A DNA stretch of 64,000 nt from Thiodiazotropha sp050291245 (GCA_050291245.1 JBNKJP010000061.1:1-64000), one strand, 5' to 3'; shown: positions 27,544 through 37,629, counted from the stretch's first letter. Notes: a model not told the origin generated them from the sequence alone. Translations and numbers: made by a program.

Positions 27544-30500
27544 ATGAGCATGCAGCCGAGTGCGCGGATTCGTGAAATCCCCTACAACTATACCTCGTTC
27601 TCAGACCGGGAGATCGTCATCCGGTTCCTCGGAGAGCCGATGTGGATGCTCATCGAGGAGTTACGCGGTAGCCGTCGCACCGGGCGTTCGGCGCGCATGC
27701 TGTTTGAGATCCTGGGGGACATGTGGGTCATCAACCGCAACCCCTACCTGCAGGACGATCTGCTGGACAATGAACAGCGCCGCCAGGCCCTGGTCAACGC
27801 CCTGACCCACCGTCTGGATCAGTTCGGCGCCCGCACCAATAACAATCAAAAGGCCGAGCAGTTGCTCAGCGCCACCCGCGAGGCGGTGGCCCGTTTTGCC
27901 CGGCAGTTCGAGGAGCTGCTCGCCCTGCGGCGGCGCACCCGACAGAACCTGATTGGCCTGACCCGGGCGGACAACATCGATTTCAGCGGCTTTGCCCGGG
28001 TATCCCATGCCACCGATGCCACCGACTGGCGGGTGGAGATCCCCTTCGTGGTCATCACCCCCGATAAAGAGGAAGAGGTCGCGCCTATCGTGCGGGCCTG
28101 CATCGACTCGGGTCTCAGCCTGATCCCCCGGGGGGGCGGTACCGGCTATACCGGCAGCGCGGTCCCCCTGGATCCCCATACCGCGGTGATCAATACCGAA
28201 AAGCTCGACCGGGTGGGCCCGGTCGAAACCCTGGAACTGCCCGGAGTTTCCGGCCCGGTACCCACTATCCACACCGGCGCTGGGGTGGTGACCCGACGGG
28301 TCTCGGATGCGGCGGATGCCCAGGGCCTGGCGTTTGCCGTAGACCCTACCTCCCAGGACGCCTCCACCATCGGCGGCAATATCGCGATGAACGCCGGGGG
28401 CAAGAAGGCGGTGCTCTGGGGTACCACCCTGGACAATCTCGCGAGCTGGCGCATGGTCACCCCCGAGGGGGAGTGGCTGGAGATCGAACGGCTCAACCAC
28501 AATCTGGGCAAAATCCATGATCAGGCGGAGGTAAAGTTCCGCCTCACCCGCTATGACAGCAGCGGCAAAACCCCAATCGGAGAACCCCGGATACTGAGCA
28601 TGCCCGGCCTGGCCTTCCGCAAGGCGGGGCTGGGCAAGGATGTGACCGACAAATTCCTCTCCGGTCTGCCCGGAGTACAGAAGGAGGGGTGCGACGGGCT
28701 CATCACCTCGGCCCGCTTCGTGCTCCATCGCATGCCCAGTCAGGTGCGCACCCTGTGCCTGGAGTTCTTCGGATCGGATATCGGCAAGGCAGTCCCCGCC
28801 ATCGTCGAACTCAAGAACTATCTGGACAGCCACGAGCAAGTATTGCTCGTCGGACTCGAACACCTGGATGAACGCTATCTCAAGGCGGTCAAGTACTCGA
28901 CCAAGGCCGCCCGCCATGAACGGCCCAAGATGGTCCTGCTGGCCGACCTGGCCAGTGACGACGAAATCCGCCTTGAGGAGACCGCCGCCGAGGTGGTGCG
29001 CATGACCCGGGCCCGGGAGGGCGAAGCCTTCATCGCCAGCAGTCCCGAAGCCAGACGTAATTTCTGGCTCGACCGGGCCCGCACCGCAGCCATATCCGCG
29101 CATACCAATGCCTTCAAAATCAACGAAGACGTGGTCATCCCCCTCGACCGCCTGGCCGCATACAGCCGCGGGATCGAACGCATCAACATCGAGGAATCGA
29201 TCCGAAACAAGATTGCGATCGCCAATGAAGTTGCCACCTATCTTGCGAGTGATCACTCACTTCACAAGCCCGACGACGACGCGGAAGCGAGTGATGAAAA
29301 CCGCAACATCCTGCAAGCAAAGCTCGAACTGGCGCAACGCGCGGTGGATGAGGCGCGCAACCGCTGGCGCGCGCTGCTCGATCACCTGGACGAACCCGCG
29401 GCCCATCATCGGACCCTGCTCCGGGATGTGGACGATGCGCAGATTCAGGAGGATGACCGGGTACTCGATCTGCTGCTGCGCCGGGACCTGGTGGTCTCCT
29501 ACCGCCAGGAGGTGGCCCGGCAACTGGACGAGGCCTTTCCCGGTCAGGATGTGCGCCGTCTGCGCCATGCCCTGCGCGAGATTCACTCCCGACTGCGTGA
29601 TGCCCGCCTGTTCGTCGCCCTGCACATGCATGCCGGCGACGGCAATGTACACACCAACATCCCGGTCCATTCCGACAACTACGCCATGCTCCGGCAGGCC
29701 GACCGGATCGTCGACCGGATCATGGATCTGGCCCTGAGTCTCGACGGGGCCATCTCCGGTGAACACGGCATCGGGTTGACCAAGCTGCAATACCTCTCGG
29801 GGGACAAGCTCGAGGCCTTTGCCCACTACAAACAGGCGGTCGATCCTCAGGGTTATTTCAACCGGGGCAAACTCATCGCCGGAGCGGATCTGGCACTGGC
29901 CTACACCCCCTCGCTGCGGTTGCTGGAACAGGAGGCCCTGATCCTCGAAGAGAGTGAACTCGGCATCCTCAACGACGAGATCAAGCACTGCCTGCGTTGC
30001 GGTAAGTGTAAACCGGTGTGCATGACCCACATTCCCCGGGCCAACCTGCTCTACTCGCCTCGCAACAAGATTCTCGCCACCGGGCTGATCATCGAGGCCT
30101 TTCTTTACGAGGAGCAGACCCGCCGGGGCGTCTCGTTGCAGCACTTCAGCGAGATGAACGATGTGGCGGACCACTGCACCGTGTGCCACAAGTGCGAGAA
30201 CCCCTGCCCGGTGAACATCGATTTCGGCGCGGTCACCACACGCATGCGCAAGATTCTGGTCGATCGGGGCAAGAAACGCTCCAGCCTCGGCGCCAAGGCG
30301 GCGATGACCTTTCTCAACATCACCCATCCCAGGGCAATCCGCTGGTTACGGCGGGGTATGGCCGAGTGGGGCTTCAAGGGACTCAATCTGGGACACGCCC
30401 TGGCGGGCCGCATCGGTCTCCTGAAACAACCGGAGCAACCACCCCACGCCACCACCGGCCAGCCCAAACCCCAGACCCTGATGGTGGAAATGCTGCAGGC

Positions 30501-31401
30501 CCCGATCCGGGTCGAGGCCCCCCGCCAGACCCTGCGGGACGCCCTCAGGCTGGATGACCCCAGCTCGGTGCCGATCCTGCGAAACCCGGACAAGGTGAGT
30601 GACGAGAGCGACGCGATCTTCTACTTTCCCGGCTGCGGCTCCGAGCGGCTCTATAGCGAGATCGGCCTGGCAACCCTGGCCATGCTCCACGAACTGGGGG
30701 CGGAAACCGTACTACCCCCCGGTTACCTGTGCTGCGGCTATCCTCAGACCGCGGCGGGCCTGCATGCACGGGGACGTCAGATCAGCACGGAGAACCGGGT
30801 CCTGTTCCACCGCATCGCCAACACCCTCAACTACATGGATATCAAGACCGTACTGGTCTCCTGCGGTACCTGCATGGATCAGCTGCTGCAATATGAGTTC
30901 GAGAAGATCTTTCCCGGCTGCCGGCTGCTCGACATCCACGAGTATCTATTGGAAAAAGGTGTGCATCTGGATGGCCGGCAGACCACCGAATACCTCTATC
31001 ACGACCCCTGTCACACCCCGATCAAACACTACAGCCCGATTCAGGTGGCCGCGTCGCTGACCGGCAAACCGGTGCTGCTCAGCGACCGCTGCTGCGGAGA
31101 GGCAGGCACCCTGGGTACCAGTCGACCGGATATCGCCAACCAATTGCGCTACCGCAAATCGGAGGAACTGGCTCAAGGGATCGCGACAATCCATGCCCGG
31201 AAGACGGAGGCTAAAGTACCGATCAAGCTGTTGACCAGTTGCCCGGCCTGCCAGCAAGGCCTGAGCCGCTACACGGACCAAACCGGGTTGAAACCCGAAT
31301 ACCTGGTGCTGGAACTGGTTCGCCAACGCCAGGGGGATCAGTGGCAGCAACAGTTCGTCGAACGGGTACTCCAGGACGGCATCGAGCGGGTGCTTGTATA
31401 G
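27544..31401 (+). CDS. Giant FAD/iron-sulfur oxidoreductase with DUF3683 domain
   Basis: A 1285-residue fused dehydrogenase. N-terminal DUF3683 segment (about 1-150, REIPYNYTSFSDREIVIRFLG), FAD_binding_4 domain with LIPRGGGTGYTGSAVPL (about 190-210), a glycolate/lactate-oxidase-type C-domain (about 600-770, with HMHAGDGNVHTNIPV), two [4Fe-4S] motifs (Cys816/819/822/826 and Cys878/881/884/888), and two CCG cysteine-rich modules (GCGSERL..CCGYP and CGTCMD..CCGEAG). It resembles a fusion of GlcD-like and GlpC/LldE-like subunits, so it probably oxidises a 2-hydroxy acid into the quinone pool. The substrate is unknown. A coiled-coil insertion is visible around 560-600. Confidence 0.9.
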   Translation: MSMQPSARIREIPYNYTSFSDREIVIRFLGEPMWMLIEELRGSRRTGRSARMLFEILGDMWVINRNPYLQDDLLDNEQRRQALVNALTHRLDQFGARTNNNQKAEQLLSATREAVARFARQFEELLALRRRTRQNLIGLTRADNIDFSGFARVSHATDATDWRVEIPFVVITPDKEEEVAPIVRACIDSGLSLIPRGGGTGYTGSAVPLDPHTAVINTEKLDRVGPVETLELPGVSGPVPTIHTGAGVVTRRVSDAADAQGLAFAVDPTSQDASTIGGNIAMNAGGKKAVLWGTTLDNLASWRMVTPEGEWLEIERLNHNLGKIHDQAEVKFRLTRYDSSGKTPIGEPRILSMPGLAFRKAGLGKDVTDKFLSGLPGVQKEGCDGLITSARFVLHRMPSQVRTLCLEFFGSDIGKAVPAIVELKNYLDSHEQVLLVGLEHLDERYLKAVKYSTKAARHERPKMVLLADLASDDEIRLEETAAEVVRMTRAREGEAFIASSPEARRNFWLDRARTAAISAHTNAFKINEDVVIPLDRLAAYSRGIERINIEESIRNKIAIANEVATYLASDHSLHKPDDDAEASDENRNILQAKLELAQRAVDEARNRWRALLDHLDEPAAHHRTLLRDVDDAQIQEDDRVLDLLLRRDLVVSYRQEVARQLDEAFPGQDVRRLRHALREIHSRLRDARLFVALHMHAGDGNVHTNIPVHSDNYAMLRQADRIVDRIMDLALSLDGAISGEHGIGLTKLQYLSGDKLEAFAHYKQAVDPQGYFNRGKLIAGADLALAYTPSLRLLEQEALILEESELGILNDEIKHCLRCGKCKPVCMTHIPRANLLYSPRNKILATGLIIEAFLYEEQTRRGVSLQHFSEMNDVADHCTVCHKCENPCPVNIDFGAVTTRMRKILVDRGKKRSSLGAKAAMTFLNITHPRAIRWLRRGMAEWGFKGLNLGHALAGRIGLLKQPEQPPHATTGQPKPQTLMVEMLQAPIRVEAPRQTLRDALRLDDPSSVPILRNPDKVSDESDAIFYFPGCGSERLYSEIGLATLAMLHELGAETVLPPGYLCCGYPQTAAGLHARGRQISTENRVLFHRIANTLNYMDIKTVLVSCGTCMDQLLQYEFEKIFPGCRLLDIHEYLLEKGVHLDGRQTTEYLYHDPCHTPIKHYSPIQVAASLTGKPVLLSDRCCGEAGTLGTSRPDIANQLRYRKSEELAQGIATIHARKTEAKVPIKLLTSCPACQQGLSRYTDQTGLKPEYLVLELVRQRQGDQWQQQFVERVLQDGIERVLV

Positions 31402-31539
31402 AACGCCGGGGATCCTGGTGCGCATGGCGCTTAGTTAACGTCATCCCAACGCATGCCGGGATCCAAAACACCTGACAAAGTGACATTCCCGGACTCCACT
31501 CATGAGGGCCTCGTTCCCTGGATTCGTCCTTGGAGACCT

Positions 31540-31564
31540 CGTTCCCACGCTCTGCGTGGGAGCG
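31540..31564. repeat. REP-like hairpin, copy 2
   Basis: CGTTCCCACGC, centre TCT, GCGTGGGAGCG. It is in the opposite orientation to copy 3, about 80 bp away, the head-to-head layout seen in BIME-type repeats. The surrounding gap (31402-31878) has no gene; it also holds a CGTCATCCC..GGGATCC stretch at about 31440. Confidence 0.75.
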
Positions 31565-31617
31565 CATACCTAAGCCGGGTGTAATGATTAGATCTGAGTT
31601 ATCCACCGAGCCCGTGT

Positions 31618-31648
31618 CCTTGTTCCCACGCAGAGCGTGGGAACAAGG
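31618..31648. repeat. REP-like hairpin, copy 3
   Basis: A perfect 14-bp-arm hairpin: CCTTGTTCCCACGC, AGA, then its complement. It is upstream of ppc by about 230 bp and could also stop read-through from the oxidoreductase gene. Confidence 0.78.
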
Positions 31649-31878
31649 ACAGGTACTGGCCCCATAAAACCATAGAGCGATCGCGGGTAATCGATTTTGC
31701 CGGCTTCGCCACATGATGGATAATACCCCCACTCGCCTACCGGCGGGTGCGCCCCAAACCCGATCCAGAACATCGGGTTCATTGTAAAGCTGTGTCATCC
31801 CATCTGGTTTTGTCGCTCAGGGCGATCCCCTGAGACGAATCCGGCCGTGGAACGGCATCTCACAAGGAATCTGCCCAC

Positions 31879-34701
31879 ATGAAAGACCGTTTCACCAAGG
31901 CCTGCGTCAAGCAGGACAAAGCGCTGCGCAGTCGCGTTCGTCTGCTTACCACCCTCCTCGGAGAGGTCCTCTACGAACAGGTCGGCAAGGAGACCTTCAC
32001 CGTGGTCGAACGGCTGCGCAAAGGCTATCTGAAGCTGCAGAAACGCCAGGATCCGGAACTCAAGCAGCGCCTCACCCGGCTGATCCGAAACCTGGAACCG
32101 GAAACCCTCGGCGCGGTGGTGCGCGCCTTCAGCATCTATTTCGTGCTGGTCAACATCGCCGAAGAGGCCTTCATGCACACCCAGAGACGGCGCATCGCCG
32201 GAAAGGGCGGCGAGCTCTGGGAGGGTTCCTTCGACCATACCCTGCGGGGGTTTCGTGCCCAGGGAATCAACCCCCAGGAGCTGCAGAACATCATCGACGA
32301 CGCGGCCTATATTCCGGTGTTCACCGCTCATCCGACGGAAGCCAAGCGCCTCGTTATCATGAACCTGCTGCGGCGTATCTTCGTTACCAGTGAGGTCCTC
32401 GATGCCCCCCGGCGCACCCTGGATCAGCGCCCCGATACCATCCGCTCCCTGAAGACCCAGATCCAGACCCTATGGAAGACCGAGGAGGTACGCGCGGTAC
32501 GTCCCGAAGTGCGCAACGAAATCCGCCAGGGCCTGCACTATTTCCATCGCAGCCTGTTCGACGCCGTCCCCCAGGTGTTCCGTCGGCTGCACTCCGGCAT
32601 CGAACGCATCTATCGGGACCATGAGGACTACCACGGCATCCAGTTGCCCCCGTTCATCCGCTTCGGCTCCTGGATCGGCGGCGACCGGGACGGCAATCCC
32701 TTCGTCACTCCGGAGGTCACCCGCCAGGCCCTTGCGCTGCAACAACAGACCATCCTGCGGGAGTATATCCGGCGGGTCGATGAGCTGATCGCTGAGCTGA
32801 CCTTCTCGGTGCGCTTCTGCACCCCTAACTGGCCGTTCAGCGAAAGCCTTAAATCCGACAACGAACAGTTCGCCCGGTTTTTCGACGACAATCCCCTGCG
32901 TTTCGTTGACGAACCCTATCGTCGAAAGCTCTATGTCATCCGCGAACGCCTGCGCCAGACCCTCACGACAGCGGATCCGGATTCACCGGCACCGAGGGAT
33001 GAAACGTTCGGGACCTACCCCGATGCCCAGGGGTTTCAACGGGATCTCAAATTAATCTCACAATCCCTGCTCAGCCATGGAGACGGCCACGCCGCGGAGG
33101 GACGTCTCCTGGATTTGATTCACCTCTCCGAGACCTTCTGTTTTCATCTGGTCAGCCTCGACATTCGCCAGGAATCCACCCGCCATACCCAAGCGGTGGC
33201 CGAAATCCTGGCCCTCACCGGCGAGGCCCCGGACTATCACGCATGGGACACGCCACAGCGCCTCGAACAGCTCGCCACCCTGATCAGCCGGGAACAGCCC
33301 CCGGCGGCCTTTGACCGGTCCGCTCTCAGCGAGGAGACCCGCCAGACCCTGGAGGTGTTCGAACTGATCGCCGTCAGCCGGCGCGAGATCGGTCCCCGGG
33401 CCATCGGTCAGTACGTCATCTCCATGACCCACCAGTCGAGTGACATCATGGAAGTCGCCTACCTGGGCAGACTGGCGGGCCTCCTAGGAATCGATCAGGG
33501 CATCTGGTACAACCACCTGGAGATCTCCCCCCTGTTCGAAACCATCGATGACCTCAAGCGCAGCGAGACAATTCTTGGTCAGTTGTTCGAGAACCCCTGC
33601 TACCGGCAGCTTTTAGCCGCCAACGAACAGCGCCAGGAGGTCATGCTCGGCTATTCTGACTCGGCCAAGGACGGGGGCATCCTCGCCTCCGCCTGGAATC
33701 TCTACCAGACCCAGAAGCGCATCATTGCCCTGAGTGAGCAGTACAACCTGCGCTGCCGTCTGTTCCACGGTCGCGGCGGCACGGTCGGGCGCGGCGGCGG
33801 ACCCACCCACCAGTCGATCCTGGCGCAACCGCCGGGCACCGTGAAAGGCGAGATCAAATTCACCGAACAGGGCGAGGTGCTCTCCTACCGTTACGGCAAC
33901 AGTGAAACCGCCATCTTCGAATTGAGCATGGGGATCACCGGTCTGTTCAAGGCTAGTCAGGGCGTAGTACGACAGGTTGAGCCGATTAATGACAGGTTCA
34001 TCGGTATCCTTGACGAAATCGCCGAACTCAGCGAACAGCGGTTTCGCCGCCTGACCGAACAGACCCCCGGCTTCCTCGATTACTTTTACGAGGCCACCCC
34101 GCTCAACGAGATCGCCCAGTTGAACATCGGCTCCCGTCCCTCCCACCGCTCAAAGGGCAACCGCTCCAAATCCTCGGTGCGGGCGATCGCCTGGGTATTT
34201 GGTTGGGGTCAGGCACGCCAGGGTATTCCCGGATGGTATGGCATCGGCTCCGCCCTGGAGGGTTGGCGCAAAAACAAACCGGGCCGGCTCAAGCAGCTGC
34301 GCCGCATGTATCAGGAGTGGCCGTTCTTTCATGTGCTGTTGAGCAATACCCAGATGGCGCTGAGCAAGTCCGATATGAACATCGCCTGGGAGTATGCCCG
34401 TCTGTACCGGAACAAGGCCCACCGGGAAACCATCTTCAACGACATCCGCACTGAATTCGAACGTACCAAACGGCAGGTTCTGGAGATCACCCAACTCGAA
34501 GCGCTACTCGACGAGGATCCGGTACTTCAGCAGTCGATCAAACGTCGCAACGCCTACCTAGGCCCGCTCAACCACATACAGCTCGAAACCCTGAAACGTT
34601 ATCGCGATCCGGAACTCAACGATGAGGCCCGGGATCTGTGGCTGACCCCATTGCTGCGCACCATCAACGCCATCTCGGCGGGACTGCGCAATACCGGCTG
34701 A
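31879..34701 (+). CDS. ppc: Phosphoenolpyruvate carboxylase
   Basis: A 940-residue cytoplasmic enzyme making oxaloacetate from PEP and bicarbonate. Catalytic motifs: FTAHPTEAKR with His151, GYSDSAKDGGILASAW, FHGRGGTVGRGGGPTHQSILAQPPGTVKG and the C-terminal RNTG ending that bears the allosteric aspartate-binding region. Full length with no frameshift. It feeds the TCA cycle or CO2 fixation, and the carbonic anhydrase gene in the window could provide bicarbonate. It is transcribed alone, with REP-like repeats upstream. Confidence 0.96.
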   Translation: MKDRFTKACVKQDKALRSRVRLLTTLLGEVLYEQVGKETFTVVERLRKGYLKLQKRQDPELKQRLTRLIRNLEPETLGAVVRAFSIYFVLVNIAEEAFMHTQRRRIAGKGGELWEGSFDHTLRGFRAQGINPQELQNIIDDAAYIPVFTAHPTEAKRLVIMNLLRRIFVTSEVLDAPRRTLDQRPDTIRSLKTQIQTLWKTEEVRAVRPEVRNEIRQGLHYFHRSLFDAVPQVFRRLHSGIERIYRDHEDYHGIQLPPFIRFGSWIGGDRDGNPFVTPEVTRQALALQQQTILREYIRRVDELIAELTFSVRFCTPNWPFSESLKSDNEQFARFFDDNPLRFVDEPYRRKLYVIRERLRQTLTTADPDSPAPRDETFGTYPDAQGFQRDLKLISQSLLSHGDGHAAEGRLLDLIHLSETFCFHLVSLDIRQESTRHTQAVAEILALTGEAPDYHAWDTPQRLEQLATLISREQPPAAFDRSALSEETRQTLEVFELIAVSRREIGPRAIGQYVISMTHQSSDIMEVAYLGRLAGLLGIDQGIWYNHLEISPLFETIDDLKRSETILGQLFENPCYRQLLAANEQRQEVMLGYSDSAKDGGILASAWNLYQTQKRIIALSEQYNLRCRLFHGRGGTVGRGGGPTHQSILAQPPGTVKGEIKFTEQGEVLSYRYGNSETAIFELSMGITGLFKASQGVVRQVEPINDRFIGILDEIAELSEQRFRRLTEQTPGFLDYFYEATPLNEIAQLNIGSRPSHRSKGNRSKSSVRAIAWVFGWGQARQGIPGWYGIGSALEGWRKNKPGRLKQLRRMYQEWPFFHVLLSNTQMALSKSDMNIAWEYARLYRNKAHRETIFNDIRTEFERTKRQVLEITQLEALLDEDPVLQQSIKRRNAYLGPLNHIQLETLKRYRDPELNDEARDLWLTPLLRTINAISAGLRNTG

Positions 34702-34869
34702 CCGCTTGGAATCAGAAGCGCCTCATGAACAAGGATCAAACCTTTGCACGAGCCGCTTCCCCGAGATCACCTTCTCGTTCCCATAGTCGAAACCGTGATC
34801 CAGTACCTGCAGTTTCAGCCGCTTCTGCCGATGAATCGCTTTATCGAATCGATTCCCGGTACTGACGGT

Positions 34870-36192
34870 ATGTTGTTCAAACGAAGAGTTTCCCTGCTGC
34901 CCGCCCTTTTCATCAGCGTTGTCTTGAGCGCCTGCGGAGGCGGAGGGTCGAGTGACTCGGATACGAGCGGTGACAACGCCACGGATGACACCTCCCTGGA
35001 TGAGGGGCAGCCCTCGGATGATACCGCCCAGGATCCCATTGACGAGGGGCAACCCGGCGGTGACGAGAACCAGGATCCTGTGGAGGAGACACCCACTCCG
35101 GATCCGGTACCGACAACACCCGTCAATACGCCACCGGTAGCCAACGTCCGGGGGGACACAGAGGTGAGCTCCGGTGCCACGCTGGTGCTCGACGCCAGTA
35201 CCTCCAATGATCCGGACGGAGACACCCTCACCTATCAATGGACGCAGACCCTCGGCGAAACGCTGAACCTGATCAACACCAGCGGTCCAACCCTGACCCT
35301 GGTAGTCCCGGATGTCAACGAATCGACCCTGTTCGGCGTACAACTCAGCCTCAGCGATGGGGTGGACACAGTCTACGCCGGCTTCCAGTTCACCGTCGTT
35401 CCGCTGGCCGATACCTCGGCACCCGGGATGGAGGCGCAGTCGCCACAACCTGGTGCCGTCGATGTCGCCACCAATACCCAGGTATGGATACGCTTCGACG
35501 AACCCCTCGACCCGGATCAGCTACCGGACTCGAGCCTGCAACTGATGCTGTCCGGTAACCCAATCAGCGGCAGTCTCGGCTACGATACCGACACCCACAC
35601 CTTGACCTTCACACCCGATGCGGCGCTTGAAGCGGACACCCAATACACGGTGGTGCTAAGCGATGATCCCCGTGACCTGTCGGGTAACCCGGTGAGTTCC
35701 GACAGTTGGCAATTCACCACCGGCAGTGCCTATAACCTGGGCGCCACCAGTCAACAGACCATGGATCAATGCATGTCCGTGCAGGACATGGAGATGCTCA
35801 CCCTGGTGAATAATGCGCGGGCCGTTGCGCGACAATGCGGGGACACGAGCTATCCGGCCGTTCCCGCCCTGGCCTGGCATTGCGATCTGGAAACCGCGGC
35901 CCAGGGCCACTCAGACTCCATGGCGCAAAACGACTTCTTCAGTCATACCGGACTGGACAACTCGAGCCCCGGTGATCGCATAACAGCGGTGGGATATATC
36001 TGGCGAGCCTATGGGGAGAACATTGCCGCCGGCTATGCCACGGCGGAAGATGTCATGACGGGCTGGTTGGACAGTCCGGGTCATTGCGCCAACCTGATGA
36101 GTGCACTCATGACAGAGATCGGTACCGGCGTGGCGGAGAATCCCGGCGCTCAGTACAAGATCTACTGGACTCAGGACTTTGCTGACCGCTGA
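34870..36192 (+). CDS. CAP/SCP-domain lipoprotein with Ig-like modules
   Basis: A 440-residue surface lipoprotein. Signal with lipobox LSAC (residues 1-19) and a Gly/Ser then Asp/Pro/Glu-rich low-complexity linker (about 20-85), a cadherin/PKD-like module (about 88-185, VLDASTSNDPDGDTLTYQW), an SbsA-type Ig-like module (about 190-290, PDQLPDSSLQLML) and a C-terminal CAP domain (about 310-440, LVNNARA, GHSDSMAQNDFFSHTG, GENIAAGYATAEDVMTGWLDSPGH). The CAP residues His and Glu are intact. The start at 34870 is chosen as the base of the lipoprotein signal; upstream in-frame ATGs exist at 34744 and 34831. Confidence 0.85.
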   Translation: MLFKRRVSLLPALFISVVLSACGGGGSSDSDTSGDNATDDTSLDEGQPSDDTAQDPIDEGQPGGDENQDPVEETPTPDPVPTTPVNTPPVANVRGDTEVSSGATLVLDASTSNDPDGDTLTYQWTQTLGETLNLINTSGPTLTLVVPDVNESTLFGVQLSLSDGVDTVYAGFQFTVVPLADTSAPGMEAQSPQPGAVDVATNTQVWIRFDEPLDPDQLPDSSLQLMLSGNPISGSLGYDTDTHTLTFTPDAALEADTQYTVVLSDDPRDLSGNPVSSDSWQFTTGSAYNLGATSQQTMDQCMSVQDMEMLTLVNNARAVARQCGDTSYPAVPALAWHCDLETAAQGHSDSMAQNDFFSHTGLDNSSPGDRITAVGYIWRAYGENIAAGYATAEDVMTGWLDSPGHCANLMSALMTEIGTGVAENPGAQYKIYWTQDFADR

Positions 36193-36200
36193 ACCGATCG

Positions 36201-36809
36201 TCAGGACATCCGTTGACTGTTTCCTCTCGCGGCACCTTGTTGCCTATCAATATACTCACGGAGAATTTTTTCGCCTAATCGACGGCCAGCCTCACCCAGG
36301 TCATCATTAATTTCAGGAAGGGATTTCCTCAGCTCTATGAAGCTGTCACTCTGTGCAAATTTAAGGATCTGGGTAAGTTCATCAGCATTAAACCGGCTCA
36401 TCAGCTCATCGTTGTTAAGAGGCTGACCGCTTTCCACAACAGAAAAAATAATGCTAAAGAACCGCTTGATTGCCGAATTCTCCGAGAACTGTTCAAGTTC
36501 ACGGATATGATCATATGATAAATGTTGTGCATAGACCTCGGCGGCCAAAACTTCGAAGTCCTCTCCTTTGAGATCGGCAAAAGCACGACTCATTAAATCC
36601 GTCATGCCTGGCTGTTTCTCACGCATTTGCTCAAAACTTCGGAAAACCCCCCGCATGGCAATTTCGCCCATGCCCACGTTATGCAGAAACCTTTTTGCGG
36701 TTGCCACATGTTCCGGTCCTGGACCCTGAACTACCGAATTCGATGCACAGGCAGATAACAAGACAAGGATTGCAATTGAGAAATAGTAACGAAATAGACT
36801 GAAACGCAT
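36201..36809 (-). CDS. Hypothetical lipoprotein, helical
   Basis: A 202-residue protein not recognised. N-terminal MRFSLFRYYFSIAILVLLSAC has a lipobox (LSAC), and the rest is predicted mostly helical and charged (FLHNVGMGEIAMRGVFRSFEQMREKQPGM, LKFAQSDSFIELRKSLPEINDD). The start at 36809 is used because it begins the signal; an ATG eight codons upstream is also open, and neither has a strong ribosome-binding site. It converges on the CAP-domain gene with 8 bp between them. Base composition is more AT-rich than its neighbours. Confidence 0.68.
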   Translation of the reverse strand: MRFSLFRYYFSIAILVLLSACASNSVVQGPGPEHVATAKRFLHNVGMGEIAMRGVFRSFEQMREKQPGMTDLMSRAFADLKGEDFEVLAAEVYAQHLSYDHIRELEQFSENSAIKRFFSIIFSVVESGQPLNNDELMSRFNADELTQILKFAQSDSFIELRKSLPEINDDLGEAGRRLGEKILREYIDRQQGAARGNSQRMS

Positions 36810-36954
36810 GAGAAATTCTGAAAGTTGAACCATGGGACTTATAGTTTATCAACAGGGAATGGGAGGATAGATACCTTCAGCGATTGTTTTCCGGCTGAAT
36901 ATCCTGACGGGATTTATCCCAACCCGGATTCAGCGCACAGGAGTCTACAGCGCC

Positions 36955-37629
36955 TCAGGATGCAAGGGAATCGCGCAATCGCTTCAATTCCGCGAACCGG
37001 ACCTTGGCCTGCTGCCACACCTCTTCTTCGGTTGCCTGGGCGAGCAGGGGCTCTCCTTGCTCGCAGATTGCATTGAGCTGATCGGGATCGAACAGGTTGA
37101 CCGCCTCATTGAACTCCTCCTCGGGCGCACTGAGGAGAACGGGCAGCAACTCATCGTTGCGGATTAAGGAATCAGGATCCAGAAGGTCTGCCACCAAAGC
37201 CGTTTCCAGGAGATCATAGTGCGTGGCTCGGGCGGCCTCCTCTTGCTGTAGTTCCTGGTGTGCAACGGTATCGTTGCCCGCACCCTTCCACACCGAACGC
37301 ATGATCACTTCGACCAATTTTCGGATCGCCTCTTTATTAGGCGATTGATCATCCGCAAGACGGCAGGCCTGCTCGTAGTACTTGTCCAGCCTTTCCTTGA
37401 GATCCAGGATAACCTCACTCTGCTCATGGGGACCCAATGCGATGGCCTCTCCGACCAGTTTGCGAAGATCGACAATGTAGGCTACCAACTCTTCATGATC
37501 GAGTCGTTGGGCCTCCGTCAGCTCACCCTGGGTCAACTGCCGCTCCTGCTCTGGAAACAGCGGGTTGTTGTATTTGCGCATCGCATGACGCTCGTGCCGA
37601 CCTGGCATCTGGCTAAACAGCAGATTCAT
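36955..37629 (-). CDS. Conserved hypothetical acidic helical protein
   Basis: A 224-residue soluble protein without a signal peptide. It is acidic, Gln/Glu/Leu-rich and predicted helical throughout (LDHEELVAYIVDLRKLVGEAIALGP, EQACRLADDQSPNKEAIRKLVEVIMRSVWKGAG). I do not recognise a domain. A downstream in-frame ATG (residue 17, MRKYNNP) is an alternative start. It looks like a real gene from consistent coding composition and position; function unknown. Confidence 0.62.
   Translation of the reverse strand: MNLLFSQMPGRHERHAMRKYNNPLFPEQERQLTQGELTEAQRLDHEELVAYIVDLRKLVGEAIALGPHEQSEVILDLKERLDKYYEQACRLADDQSPNKEAIRKLVEVIMRSVWKGAGNDTVAHQELQQEEAARATHYDLLETALVADLLDPDSLIRNDELLPVLLSAPEEEFNEAVNLFDPDQLNAICEQGEPLLAQATEEEVWQQAKVRFAELKRLRDSLAS

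Noticed and set aside
27661..29256. 531-codon minus-strand frame within the flavin/iron-sulfur oxidoreductase gene
   Set aside because: Antisense to a fully supported gene, with low-complexity Gly/Asp/Ala composition and no motif.
31223..31798. Minus-strand frame of about 190 codons before ppc
   Set aside because: It covers REP-like repeats and the end of the oxidoreductase gene; composition is non-coding.
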